Assembly (NCBI RefSeq): GCF_000153305.1
Contig: NZ_CH724109.1
Span: forward strand, 79,037 to 143,036
Origin: Oceanicola granulosus HTCC2516
GTDB lineage: Bacteria > Pseudomonadota > Alphaproteobacteria > Rhodobacterales > Rhodobacteraceae
Direction: 5' to 3'
Length of the DNA: 64,000 bases
Each line of letters begins with the position of its first letter. The first letter of the stretch is position 1. Below, one piece after another: positions 54,920-63,188 of the stretch. The notes beneath the pieces were generated by a model. That model did not search any database and was not told where the DNA came from. It was given only the letters and a program-made list of their open reading frames with translations. A program made the translations under genes and the position numbers.

Positions 54920-55990
54920 GTGACCCGCCCGAGGACCGACTTGGCCGCCAGCAAACGCCCCCCGTTCCGCATCGGCGGTGCCTCGGTCGACCCGGGACGC
55001 CGGCAGATCGTCGACCTGCCGGTCGCCGTGATGTCGGACCACACGCCGGTGAACCTTTCGCTCGAGGTGATCCACGGCAGGCAGGACGGCCCCGTCGCCT
55101 TCATCAGCGCCGCCGTCCACGGCGACGAGGTGATCGGTGTCGAGATCGCGCGGCGGGTGCTGCGCTCGCCGCTGCTGTCGAGCCTGCGGGGCACGCTGCT
55201 GGTGGTGCCGATCGTCAACTCCTTCGGTTTCCTCAGCCGCTCGCGCTACCTTCCCGACCGCCGCGACCTCAACCGCTCCTTCCCCGGACACGCGGCGGGC
55301 TCGCTCGCGTCGCGGCTCGCGCACCTGTTCCTCAGCGAGATCGTGCTGCGCTGCGAGCTCGGGATCGACCTGCACTCCGCCGCGATCCACCGCACCAACC
55401 TCCCCCAGATCCGCATCACCCCCGGCGACGAGTACCTCAAGGACCTCGCCCGTGCCTTCGGCGCGCCGGTGGTGCTGAGCTCCCCCGTGCGCGCCGGCAG
55501 CCTGCGCGGCGAGGCGCAGGCGCGTGGCGTCGAGATGCTGCTCTACGAGGCGGGCGAGGGGCTGCGCTTCGACGAGGTGGCGGTCCGCAGCGGCGTGGCG
55601 GGGATCCTGCGGGTGCTGCACCACAAGGGGATGCTGCCCGCCCGCGGCATCACCCGCCCCAAGGCGGCGACGCTGATGTCGACCGAGACGATGTGGCTGC
55701 GCGCCCCGCGCGGCGGCCTGCTGCGCACCTTCCGCGGCGACGGCGAGATCGTCGCCGAGGGCGACGTCATGGCCGTGGTGAGCGATCCGTTCGGCGAGAC
55801 CGAGGAGGAGATCGTCGCGCCCTTCGCCGGGCTGATCGTCGGGCGCGCGGTGATGCCCGTGGTCAACGAGGGTGACGCGATCTTCCACCTCGCGCAGGTC
55901 GCCCGGCCCGAAATCGCGGGCGCGGCGCTCGAGGACATGGCGGGCCACCTGTCGCGCGACCCGCTGTTCGACGAAGACGAGATCATCTGA
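54920..55990 (+). CDS. Succinylglutamate desuccinylase/aspartoacylase family protein
   Basis: The protein has about 356 residues from GTG 54920; an in-frame TTG at 54941 has GAGGA closer upstream and is an alternative. It is an M14-like zinc deacylase: HGDE (His 67, Glu 70), GIDLHSA (His 152), and RRDLNRSFPG substrate block. A C-terminal lipoyl/biotinyl-like domain (IVAEGDVMAVVSDPFGETEEEI) is typical of the 'deacylase' subgroup near tripeptide or ectoine-type enzymes. The substrate is unknown. It stands alone, 36 bases past DUF1150. Confidence 0.85.
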   Translation: MTRPRTDLAASKRPPFRIGGASVDPGRRQIVDLPVAVMSDHTPVNLSLEVIHGRQDGPVAFISAAVHGDEVIGVEIARRVLRSPLLSSLRGTLLVVPIVNSFGFLSRSRYLPDRRDLNRSFPGHAAGSLASRLAHLFLSEIVLRCELGIDLHSAAIHRTNLPQIRITPGDEYLKDLARAFGAPVVLSSPVRAGSLRGEAQARGVEMLLYEAGEGLRFDEVAVRSGVAGILRVLHHKGMLPARGITRPKAATLMSTETMWLRAPRGGLLRTFRGDGEIVAEGDVMAVVSDPFGETEEEIVAPFAGLIVGRAVMPVVNEGDAIFHLAQVARPEIAGAALEDMAGHLSRDPLFDEDEII

Positions 55991-56079
55991 CGGGCACGAT
56001 CCCGCCGCTCCGCGAGATTTGACCTCCGCGGGCGTCGCGGCCCCTGTAGGGTCCGGCGCGAACGAGAAAGGAATCAGAC

Positions 56080-57459
56080 GTGGCCTTCGATCCGATCCTC
56101 GCCGAGATCCGTTTCGGCGCCGGCCTGTCGCCGCACCACGCACCGCCTGCCTCGGTCGACGCGATGATGGCGCAGCTGACCGGCCCCGACACCGCCGCCC
56201 GCCGCTTCCCCATTCCCTCGATCGAGACGCTCGACCCCAGCCCGTTCGAAGTCCGCCGCTCCAACATGGCGCCCAAGGACCTGCCCGAGGGCCCCGAGCG
56301 CGATGCGGCCGAGGAACTGAAGCGGGAGAACCGTCGCCGCGTCCGCGAACTGGTACAGGAGCATTTCGCCGCCACCGTGCAGCGCGCCCTCGGCAGCGAG
56401 GACGGCTTCCGGGAGCGGCTGACGCTGTTCTGGGCCGACCATTTCACCGTGCGCGGCGAGACGGCAGTGATGCGCCACGCGGTCTCGCCCTTCGTCGAGG
56501 ACGTGGTGCGGGCCAACCTCGCGGGCACCTTCGCCGACATGCTCTACGCCGCCGCGACGCACCCGGTCATGCTGCGCTACCTCGACCAGCACTCCTCCGT
56601 CGGGCCGAATTCGCGCGACGGCCAGCGCCGGGGCGGCGGGATCAACGAGAACCTGGCGCGTGAAATTCTCGAATTGCACACGCTCGGCGTCGGCGGCCCC
56701 TACGACCAGACCGACGTGCGCCAGCTCGCCGAGCTGCTCACCGGCCTGACCGCGCCCTACCGCAACGGCTTCACCTTCCGCGAACGCGCCGCCGAGCCGG
56801 GCTCGGAGACGGTGCTCGGCGTGTCCTACGGCGGCGCGGACGCTTCGCTCTCCGACATCCGCGCCGCGCTCTCCGATCTCGCGGTGCACCCCGCCACCGC
56901 CCGCCACATGGCGACCAAGCTCGCCACCCACTTCGTCGCCGACACGCCCGACCCGGACCTCGTCGCGGCGATGGAGCAGACGTGGCTGGAATCGGGAGGC
57001 CGGCTGCCGGTGGTGTACGAGGCGATGCTGCGCCACCCGGCGGCGTGGGCGCCCGAGCGGCGCAAGGTGCGCCAGCCGATCGGCTACGTCATCGCGTCGC
57101 TGCGTGCCCTCGGCGTGACGCCCGAGCAATTCGCCGCCGCCGGTATCGTCCGCATCCGCCAGCGGCTGATCAACCCGCTCGCCGACATGGGACAGCCCTG
57201 GCAGACGCCCACCGGCCCCGACGGCTGGCCCGAGGCCGCCGACGCGTGGGTGACGCCGCAATTCATGGCCGCCCGGATCAACTTCGCCATGACGATGCCG
57301 CGCCATTTCGTCGATCCGCTGCCCGACCCGCGGGCCTTCGTGTTCGACGCGCTCGGCCCCGAACCGCCGCCCGACGTCGTCTTCGCCGCCAACGCGGCGG
57401 AAACCGTGTTCGAAGGCGTGGGGCTGGTCCTGGCCTCCGCGGCCTTCCAGAGGAGATGA
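56080..57459 (+). CDS. DUF1800 domain-containing protein
   Basis: The protein has 459 residues from GTG 56080 (AAAGGAA upstream). DUF1800 landmarks: IRFGAGLSP, RERLTLFWADHFTV, PVMLRYLDQHSSVGPNSRDG, GGINENLAREILELHTLGVGG and TARHMATKLATHFVADTP. DUF1800 and DUF1501 proteins form an exported pair of unknown function. Here no own signal peptide is evident on DUF1800, while its partner has a Tat signal. The genes overlap (ATGA), so they are coupled. Confidence 0.93.
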   Translation: MAFDPILAEIRFGAGLSPHHAPPASVDAMMAQLTGPDTAARRFPIPSIETLDPSPFEVRRSNMAPKDLPEGPERDAAEELKRENRRRVRELVQEHFAATVQRALGSEDGFRERLTLFWADHFTVRGETAVMRHAVSPFVEDVVRANLAGTFADMLYAAATHPVMLRYLDQHSSVGPNSRDGQRRGGGINENLAREILELHTLGVGGPYDQTDVRQLAELLTGLTAPYRNGFTFRERAAEPGSETVLGVSYGGADASLSDIRAALSDLAVHPATARHMATKLATHFVADTPDPDLVAAMEQTWLESGGRLPVVYEAMLRHPAAWAPERRKVRQPIGYVIASLRALGVTPEQFAAAGIVRIRQRLINPLADMGQPWQTPTGPDGWPEAADAWVTPQFMAARINFAMTMPRHFVDPLPDPRAFVFDALGPEPPPDVVFAANAAETVFEGVGLVLASAAFQRR

Positions 57460-57461
57460 GC

Positions 57462-58625
57462 ATGGACCGCAGGAAATTCCTCATCGGCGGCGGCCTGCTC
57501 GGCTGCTCCGCGGCGGCGAGCCCGCTGATCACCCCGGTCGCCTTCGCCAGCGCGCCCTGGGATGCGCGCCTCGTCGTGATCGTGCTGCGCGGCGCGATGG
57601 ACGGGCTCGACGTGGTGCGCCCGGTGGGCGACCGCCACTTCGCCGAGCTGCGCCCCTCGCTCGCCGACGAGCGCGGTATCCCGCTCGACAGCTTCTACGC
57701 CATGCATCCCCGGCTCGAGCCGCTCGCGCCGATGTGGGACGCCGGGGAGCTGGCCTTTGTCCACGCCGTCTCGACCCCCTACCGCGACAAGCGCAGCCAC
57801 TTCGACGGGCAGGACCTGCTCGAGGCCGGGATGCCAGACCTCGAGAGCGGCGTGCGCGACGGCTGGCTCAACCGGCTGATGCAGGTGGTGCCGGGGGTCG
57901 AGGCCGAGACGGCCTACTCGATCGGGCGCGAGCGGATGCTGATCCTGCGCGGCGCGGCCCGCACCTCGAGCTGGGCGCCCGACACGCGGCTCGAGCTGTC
58001 GCCGGCGACGGAGCAGCTGCTCGAGCACCTCTACCACGACGACGTGCTGTTCCGTGACGCGAGCGCCGATGCCATCGCCATCGCCGCCGACGTGGCCGAG
58101 AGCGACGAGATGGGCGACGGCGTAGGCAACGGGCGCAACGTCGACCTCGCGCGCTTCGCGGCGCAGCGGCTGGCCGGCGAGACGCGCATCGCGTCCTTCT
58201 CGCTCGGCGGCTGGGACACCCATAACCGCCAGCAGCGCAGCATCCGGCGCGCGCTGCGCGACCTCTCGGACTGCCTGCTGACGCTGAAGCAGGATCTCGG
58301 CGACGTCTGGGGCAAGACGGCCGTGGTCTGCATGACCGAGTTCGGCCGCACCGCGCGCGAGAACGGCTCGCGCGGGACCGACCACGGCACCGGCGGCGCG
58401 ATGATCATGGCCGGCGGCGCGATCCGCGGCGGGCGGGTTTACGGCGACTGGCCGGGCCTGGCCGACCGCGACCTCTACGCCGGGCGCGACCTGATGCCGA
58501 CGCGCGACGTGCGCGCCTATGCCGGCTGGCTGATGCGCGACCTGTTCGGCGTGGCGGGCTCGGCGGTCGAGCAGGCGATCTTCCCCGGCGTCGAGCTGGG
58601 TGGCGATCCGAGGTTGTTGCTCTGA
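57462..58625 (+). CDS. DUF1501 domain-containing protein with Tat signal
   Basis: The protein has 387 residues from ATG 57462, six bases after AGGAG; an ATG six bases earlier also overlaps the DUF1800 stop. A twin-arginine signal is visible (DRRKFLIGGGLLGCSAAAS), predicting folded export. DUF1501 (sulfatase/alkaline phosphatase-like fold) landmarks: VIVLRGAMDGLDVVRP, YRDKRSHFDGQDLLE, FSLGGWDTHNRQ, VVCMTEFGRTARENGSRGTDHGTG. The metal-binding His and Asp residues look conserved. Substrate and partner are unknown beyond DUF1800. Confidence 0.93.
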   Translation: MDRRKFLIGGGLLGCSAAASPLITPVAFASAPWDARLVVIVLRGAMDGLDVVRPVGDRHFAELRPSLADERGIPLDSFYAMHPRLEPLAPMWDAGELAFVHAVSTPYRDKRSHFDGQDLLEAGMPDLESGVRDGWLNRLMQVVPGVEAETAYSIGRERMLILRGAARTSSWAPDTRLELSPATEQLLEHLYHDDVLFRDASADAIAIAADVAESDEMGDGVGNGRNVDLARFAAQRLAGETRIASFSLGGWDTHNRQQRSIRRALRDLSDCLLTLKQDLGDVWGKTAVVCMTEFGRTARENGSRGTDHGTGGAMIMAGGAIRGGRVYGDWPGLADRDLYAGRDLMPTRDVRAYAGWLMRDLFGVAGSAVEQAIFPGVELGGDPRLLL

Positions 58626-59434
58626 GCGCCCGCTGGCTTCTGCTCGGAGCGACCGGCCGCGTCGGCGGGATGCTCGCGCGCCACTGGGCGCAGGCCCCGC
58701 CCGAGGGCGCGACGGTGGTGCCGCAATCGCGCCGGCCGCTCGGCGGCCATCTGGTCTGGGACCCGCTGGGGGACGCGCCGCCGCCTGCCGCCGACGTGGT
58801 CATCGCCTTCGCGGGCACGACACCGGGGCGGGGCGATCCGGGGCTCAACATCGACCTCGGCACGGCGGCGGTGCGCGCGGCACGCGAGGCCGGCGCGCGC
58901 CGGCTGCTGCTGGCCTCGTCGTCGGCGGTCTACGGGGCGGGGCGGGGCTTCACCGAGGAATCGGTCTGCCGCCCGGTCAACGAATACGGCGCGGCGAAGC
59001 TGGCGATGGAGCTGGCCGTCGCCGGGGCGGAGGTCGAGACCTGCTGCCTGCGCATCGGCAACGTCGCCTGGGCCGACGCGCTGCTCGGACGGATCGGGGG
59101 CGACGAGACGTTCCTCGACCGCTTCGCCGACGGCGGAGGGCCGGTGCGCTCCTACATCGGGCCGCGCACGCTGGCGCGGGTGCTCGAGACGCTGGCCCGC
59201 CCCGCGACGCCGCTGCCTGCCGTGCTCAACGTCGCCGCGCCCGAGCCCGTGGCGATGGCCGACCTGCTCGACGCCGCCGGCGCACGCTGGCGCTGGCGCG
59301 ACGCGCCCGAGGCGGCGACGCAGGAGGTGACGCTCGATTGCGCGCGGCTGTCGGTGCTGCACCGCTTCGCCTCCGACGCGGCCGCGCCGCAGGTCTTGAT
59401 CGCGGAAGGGGATGGCGTCAAAGGGAGCGCATGA
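58622..59434 (+). CDS. NAD(P)-dependent epimerase/dehydratase-like protein (probable CTG start)
   Basis: The protein has about 270 residues. The Rossmann nucleotide loop GATGRVGG lies at the very N-terminus and is in frame only if translation starts at CTG 58622 (M-S-A-R-W-L-L-L-GATG), which overlaps the DUF1501 stop in CTGA; ATG 58670 would remove the loop. GAGG lies eight bases upstream. Later motifs are LLLASSSAVYGAG (SDR serine) and EYGAAKLAMELAV (YxxxK), then LRIGNVAWAD. It is an extended-SDR, substrate probably a sugar nucleotide given the next gene, but that is inference. The downstream overlap is ATGA. Confidence 0.8.
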   Translation: MSARWLLLGATGRVGGMLARHWAQAPPEGATVVPQSRRPLGGHLVWDPLGDAPPPAADVVIAFAGTTPGRGDPGLNIDLGTAAVRAAREAGARRLLLASSSAVYGAGRGFTEESVCRPVNEYGAAKLAMELAVAGAEVETCCLRIGNVAWADALLGRIGGDETFLDRFADGGGPVRSYIGPRTLARVLETLARPATPLPAVLNVAAPEPVAMADLLDAAGARWRWRDAPEAATQEVTLDCARLSVLHRFASDAAAPQVLIAEGDGVKGSA

Positions 59435-60036
59435 CGCTGTCCAAACGCCTGTTCGACGTGGTGCTCGCCCTGCTGCTCGGCCTCCTGCTGCTGCCGGTGA
59501 TCGCCCTCATCGCGCTGATCGTCCTGCTGCGCGACGGCGCGCCCGTCTTCTACATCTCCGAGCGGATGCGCGCGTTCGACGAGGGGTTCGGACTGGTGAA
59601 GTTCCGCACCATGACCGTCGCCGAGGCCGACAGCGGCGTCTCGGGCGGCGACAAGGCGGCGCGGATCACGCCGACGGGGCGGGTGCTGCGCCGGACCCGG
59701 CTCGACGAGCTGCCGCAGCTGTGGAACGTGCTGGTGGGCGACATCTCGTTCGTCGGTCCGCGCCCGCCGCTGCGGCAATACGTGGAGCGGTTTCCCGAGG
59801 TCTATCGCGAGGTGCTGAAGGCGCGGCCAGGGATCACCGGGCTGGCGACGATCGTCTATCACGGCCACGAGGAGCGGCTGCTCGCGCGGTGCCGGACACT
59901 GGAGGAGACGGACGCCGTCTACACCCGTGCCTGCGTGCCGCGGAAGGCGCGGCTGGACCTGATCTACCGCGACAACCGCTCGCTCTGCATGGACCTCGCG
60001 CTGATGTGGCGGACGGCGGCCCGGCGGCGGGGCTGA
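59431..60036 (+). CDS. Bacterial sugar transferase (undecaprenyl-phosphate type)
   Basis: The protein has 201 residues from ATG 59431 (ATGA overlap with the epimerase stop). The N-terminal helix LFDVVLALLLGLLLLPVIALIALI anchors it. PF02397 motifs follow: KFRTMTV, LRRTRLDELPQLWNVLVGDISFVGPRPPL and ARPGITGLATI. It transfers a sugar-phosphate to undecaprenyl phosphate, starting exopolysaccharide or glycan assembly. No other glycosyltransferase or polymerase genes are nearby, so what glycan it primes is unknown. It is the last gene of the DUF1800 operon. Confidence 0.93.
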   Translation: MTLSKRLFDVVLALLLGLLLLPVIALIALIVLLRDGAPVFYISERMRAFDEGFGLVKFRTMTVAEADSGVSGGDKAARITPTGRVLRRTRLDELPQLWNVLVGDISFVGPRPPLRQYVERFPEVYREVLKARPGITGLATIVYHGHEERLLARCRTLEETDAVYTRACVPRKARLDLIYRDNRSLCMDLALMWRTAARRRG

Positions 60037-60037
60037 G

Positions 60038-60214
60038 TCAGGCGCCGGCCTCGGTCATGATCGCCGCGTCGTTGTCGGCGAAGGTGCGCGAGGCGGGCAG
60101 GGTGGCGCCGAGGATCGCGGTGGCGAGCATCACGACTCCGGCCGCGAGCACGATCCAGTCGACCAGCGGGTCACCGTTTTCGTCGTCCCAGAACCGTTCG
60201 ATCAGCTTGGCCAT
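60038..60214 (-). CDS. Small pilin-like (Flp/Fap-type) single-pass membrane protein
   Basis: The protein has 58 residues from ATG 60214 with GAGAGGA eight bases upstream. A short charged N-terminus (MAKLIERFWDDENGDPLVDW) leads into one hydrophobic segment (IVLAAGVVMLATAILG) and a polar tail. The DDENGDPLVDWIVLAA junction resembles Rhodobacterales Flp-like pilins (usual pattern E/D-G-AVTVDWVVL). Codon third positions are GC-rich, supporting real coding. It converges on the sugar transferase gene (1-base gap). No pilus assembly genes are nearby. Confidence 0.72.
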   Translation of the reverse strand: MAKLIERFWDDENGDPLVDWIVLAAGVVMLATAILGATLPASRTFADNDAAIMTEAGA

Positions 60215-60319
60215 GTCCGTCGTCCTCTCCGCGTGTCCGCGCTCATGTGTCGGCTCCAGGAATGGCGGCGGAATGCGGCCGGATTGGGCCGATCGGGCGG
60301 AGCTTTTCGGTCAATCCCG

Positions 60320-61033
60320 TCACGGGGCCGGTGCGTCGGCGAGGCGGTCGTGCACCAGCGTTGCGAGGCGGCTGCGCGCGAGGCCGCGCCCCGCGCCGCC
60401 GGCTTCGGCGCGCACCAGGTCGGCGGCGGCGTCCTGCAGGGGCAGGTCGCCCGAGCTCTGCGCCAGCCCGGCCACGAAGCGCGCCGCGTAGGCGACCTCG
60501 TCGGCGTCGCCAGCATCGAGCACCGGCGAGATCGCGAGCAGGTCGTCGCGCAGGGCCAGCGGATCGGGATCGACGATCTCGCCGCTGAGCGGGCGCGGGC
60601 CGGGCGGCTGGCGGCCGGGGGGCATCTTCGACAGGATCGCCGCCTGGAACGCGGCCAGCGCCGCGACCGGCTTGTGCAGGAAGCCGTCGGCCCCCGCCGC
60701 CATCGCCGCCGCCTCGAGCGTCGGATCGCCGCTGGTGGCGAGCAGCACGTCGATTGCCGGGGCGGCGCGGGCCATCTCGTCGATCAGCTCAAGGCCCGAG
60801 CCGTCGGGCAGGCCGAGGTCGACGATCAGCACCGTCGGGCGGTAGACCCGCAAGTGGCGGCGGGCATTGGCGAGGCTGTCGGCGCGGCGGATGCGGGCGC
60901 CGGAGCGCAGGCTGAGCAGTCGCAGCGCCTCGCAGGCGTAGCGGCTGTCCTCGACCACGAGGATCGTCGCGCCGAGCAGCGGGCGGGCGCGCGTGGGCGG
61001 GCGGGTCATCAGGAAGTCTTCGAGCGTGTCCAT
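60320..61033 (-). CDS. Response regulator with uncharacterised C-terminal domain
   Basis: The protein has 237 residues from ATG 61033 (GGAG seven bases upstream; an ATG one codon earlier is possible). The receiver domain has acidic VVEDS (28-29), phosphoacceptor Asp 72 in LIVDLGLPDGSG, and HKP lysine. The last ~100 residues are Ala-rich helical with no recognised DNA-binding motif, so the output is unknown and it is not a typical transcription factor. It is an orphan regulator; the only other kinase in the window is at 40.4 kb. Confidence 0.9.
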   Translation of the reverse strand: MDTLEDFLMTRPPTRARPLLGATILVVEDSRYACEALRLLSLRSGARIRRADSLANARRHLRVYRPTVLIVDLGLPDGSGLELIDEMARAAPAIDVLLATSGDPTLEAAAMAAGADGFLHKPVAALAAFQAAILSKMPPGRQPPGPRPLSGEIVDPDPLALRDDLLAISPVLDAGDADEVAYAARFVAGLAQSSGDLPLQDAAADLVRAEAGGAGRGLARSRLATLVHDRLADAPAP

Positions 61034-61190
61034 CATCGGTCTCCAAAGACAGGGCATCTGCCCGAGAGTGTCGCCGACGCCGGTGAACACGCCGTTAACG
61101 CCCCGCGACTCCTGCGCGCGCCCCGTCCGCGCGCCATTGCCGGGGCGGCGCGGCGGGACCATAAGAGCGCGCACCAAGCCGGAGAGCCCG

Positions 61191-61589
61191 ATGATCGGCC
61201 GCCTCAACCATGTCGCCCTCGCCGTCCCCGACCTCGACGCCGCCGCCGCGCAGTACCGCGACGCGCTGGGCGCCGATGTCGGCGCGCCGCAGGAGCTGCC
61301 CGAGCACGGCGTGCGCGTCGTGTTCATTACCCTGCCCAACACCAAGATCGAGCTGCTGCATCCGCTCGGGGACGACTCGCCCATCAGTGGCTTCCTCGCC
61401 AAGAACCCGGCGGGCGGTATGCACCATGTCTGCTACGAGGTGGACGACATCGCCGCCGCCCGCGACCGTCTCGTCGCCGCCGGCGCGCGGGCGCTGGGCG
61501 ACGTGAAGATCGGCGCGCACGGCAAGCCCGTGCTGTTTCTGCACCCGAAGGATTTCGCCGGGTGCCTGATCGAACTCGAGGAGGCCTGA
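61191..61589 (+). CDS. mce: Methylmalonyl-CoA epimerase
   Basis: The protein has 132 residues from ATG 61191 (GGAGAG upstream). It interconverts (R)- and (S)-methylmalonyl-CoA in propionyl-CoA assimilation. VOC-fold metal ligands appear in LNHVALAVPDLDA, TKIELLHPLGDDSPI, MHHVCYEVDDI and CLIELEEA. meaB, a chaperone of the downstream mutase, is encoded 25 kb away. It is followed by DUF1467 with a one-base gap, a pair typical of Rhodobacterales. Confidence 0.93.
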   Translation: MIGRLNHVALAVPDLDAAAAQYRDALGADVGAPQELPEHGVRVVFITLPNTKIELLHPLGDDSPISGFLAKNPAGGMHHVCYEVDDIAAARDRLVAAGARALGDVKIGAHGKPVLFLHPKDFAGCLIELEEA

Positions 61590-61590
61590 G

Positions 61591-61878
61591 ATGGGTATCG
61601 TGTCCGGGATCGTGCTGTTCATCGTCGTGTGGGTGCTGGTCTTCTTCGTCGTGCTGCCCCTGCGGCTCGAGACGCAGGGCGACAGCGGCGACGTCGTGCC
61701 CGGCACGCACAGGTCCGCCCCGGCGGACTTCCGGCTCGGTCGCAAGGCGCTGCTGGCGACCTACTTCGCGGTGCCGATCTTCGCGGTGCTCGCGACGATC
61801 ATCGTCACCGGCGCCATCGGCGTGCGCGACTTCGACTGGTTCGGCAACATGACGTCGGCGCCGCTCAGCGCCGACTGA
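61591..61878 (+). CDS. DUF1467 family membrane protein
   Basis: The protein has 95 residues with two membrane helices (about residues 3-24 and 55-75) and an intervening FRLGRKALLATYFAVP block. The family start MGIVSGIVLFIVVWVLVFFVVLPLR with LRLETQGD is a clear DUF1467 hallmark. The function is unknown. Its 3' end overlaps the convergent EI24 gene by 14 bases. It is probably cotranscribed with mce. Confidence 0.93.
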   Translation: MGIVSGIVLFIVVWVLVFFVVLPLRLETQGDSGDVVPGTHRSAPADFRLGRKALLATYFAVPIFAVLATIIVTGAIGVRDFDWFGNMTSAPLSAD

Positions 61879-62554
61879 CCCGGTGGTAGAGGTGCGTAAA
61901 CGTCGCCGCGCCGAGGATCGGCACGAGCAGGTTCACCAGCGGGACCGTCAGCGGTAGCGCCATCAGCAGCCCCGCCAGCCAGACCTGCCCGACGTTCTTG
62001 CGATAGAGCGCCCGCGCCCCCTTGCGGCCCTCGCGCCGCATGGCGGCGATCTGGAAGTACTCGCGCCCGAGCAGGTAGCCGTTGAGCCCGTAGAAGATCA
62101 GCGGCGCGGCGAACGGGAACAGGATGTAGGCGAAGATCGCGAGGAAGTTGGCGCCGACGATCACCCCGAGGAAGTTGACCGTGTCACGCGCGGCGTCGCC
62201 GAAGCCGGTGCGCGGGACCGGGGGCAGGTGGGGATAATGGCGGTCCTCCACGGCCTGCGCCACGTCGTCGAGGAAGAGCGACGTGATCGCCGAAGCCACC
62301 GGCACCATCAGCACCACCGACAAGAGCAGCATCAGCAGGATCGAGCCGAAGTGGAAGAAGTCGCCCACCCAGGTGACATAGCCCACCAGCGGCAGCTCGA
62401 GCCCGTCGGGGGAGACCGAGTCGAGGAACCACAAAAGCAGTCCGTAGACCAGCACCAGCAGCGCCAGCGTCAGCCCGATGCCGAGCAGCAGGACCCGCCG
62501 GAAGCGCCTGTCGGACATCTGTCCGAGGGCGCGGGCGAAGTCGGCGAAGATCAT
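61865..62554 (-). CDS. EI24-domain (CysZ-like) membrane protein
   Basis: The protein has 229 residues from ATG 62554, which overlaps the nitroreductase stop (ATGA). About four to five membrane helices are visible. EI24 features: FRRVLLLGIGLTLALLVLVYGL, LLLSVVLMVPVASAITSLFLDDVAQAVE, and NGYLLGREYFQIAAMRRE near the end. E. coli CysZ imports sulfate, but EI24 proteins in alphaproteobacteria need not; no sulfate genes lie nearby. Confidence 0.88.
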   Translation of the reverse strand: MIFADFARALGQMSDRRFRRVLLLGIGLTLALLVLVYGLLLWFLDSVSPDGLELPLVGYVTWVGDFFHFGSILLMLLLSVVLMVPVASAITSLFLDDVAQAVEDRHYPHLPPVPRTGFGDAARDTVNFLGVIVGANFLAIFAYILFPFAAPLIFYGLNGYLLGREYFQIAAMRREGRKGARALYRKNVGQVWLAGLLMALPLTVPLVNLLVPILGAATFTHLYHRVSRR

Positions 62555-63129
62555 GCGTCGAGCCAGGTGGTGATCGCGGCGAGGTCGGGGCGCGGGCGGT
62601 CGGGCGGCGCGGCTTTCTCGGTGCCGATGTGGATGAACCCGGCAACCCGCTCGTGCGGCGCGAGGCCAAGGGACTGCTCGACGAAGGCGCGGTCGTGCGA
62701 GGGCCAGCCCGAGAGCCAGTTCGCCCCCCAGCCCGCCGCGAGCGCCGCGTTGAGCAGCGCCAGGCAGACGGCCCCGGCGGAGAGCAGCTGCTCGATCTCG
62801 GGGACCTTCTCCGACGCCACCGGTGCGGACACGACGGCGATGGCGAGGTCGGCGTCGGCGAACTGGGCCTGCGCCTTGGCGATCTTTTCGTCGTCCTGCC
62901 CGAGCGCCGCGCCGCGCGCGGGCACGGCCTCGGCGAGGCGCTGCAGCGCGGGGCGGGTCAGCACGATGAAGCGCCACGGCTCGAGCTTGCCGTGGTCGGG
63001 GCTGCGCGCGGCGGCGGTGAGGAGCCGCTCGATCTCCTCCCGCTCCGGCACCGGGCCGGTGAGGGTCTTGGCCGGGCGCGAGCGGCGGGTGAGCAGGAAG
63101 TCGAGGGCGGCGTCGTTGGGCTTGGGCAT
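62551..63129 (-). CDS. Nitroreductase family protein
   Basis: The protein has 192 residues, in the YdjA/NfsB-like subgroup of FMN-dependent oxidoreductases. Signs: LLTRRSRPAKTLTGPVPE, AARSPDHGKLEPWRFIVLT (FMN phosphate contact region) and LNAALAAGWGANWLSGW, then LGLAPHERVAGFIHIG at the C-terminus. The physiological substrate is unknown. It is coupled to the EI24 gene by an ATGA overlap. Confidence 0.9.
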   Translation of the reverse strand: MPKPNDAALDFLLTRRSRPAKTLTGPVPEREEIERLLTAAARSPDHGKLEPWRFIVLTRPALQRLAEAVPARGAALGQDDEKIAKAQAQFADADLAIAVVSAPVASEKVPEIEQLLSAGAVCLALLNAALAAGWGANWLSGWPSHDRAFVEQSLGLAPHERVAGFIHIGTEKAAPPDRPRPDLAAITTWLDA

Positions 63130-63188
63130 CGCGGGCTCCGTCGTCTCAGAGGGTCGCCGAGCGGCTTAGCCGCCGCCCGGCGCGAAGG

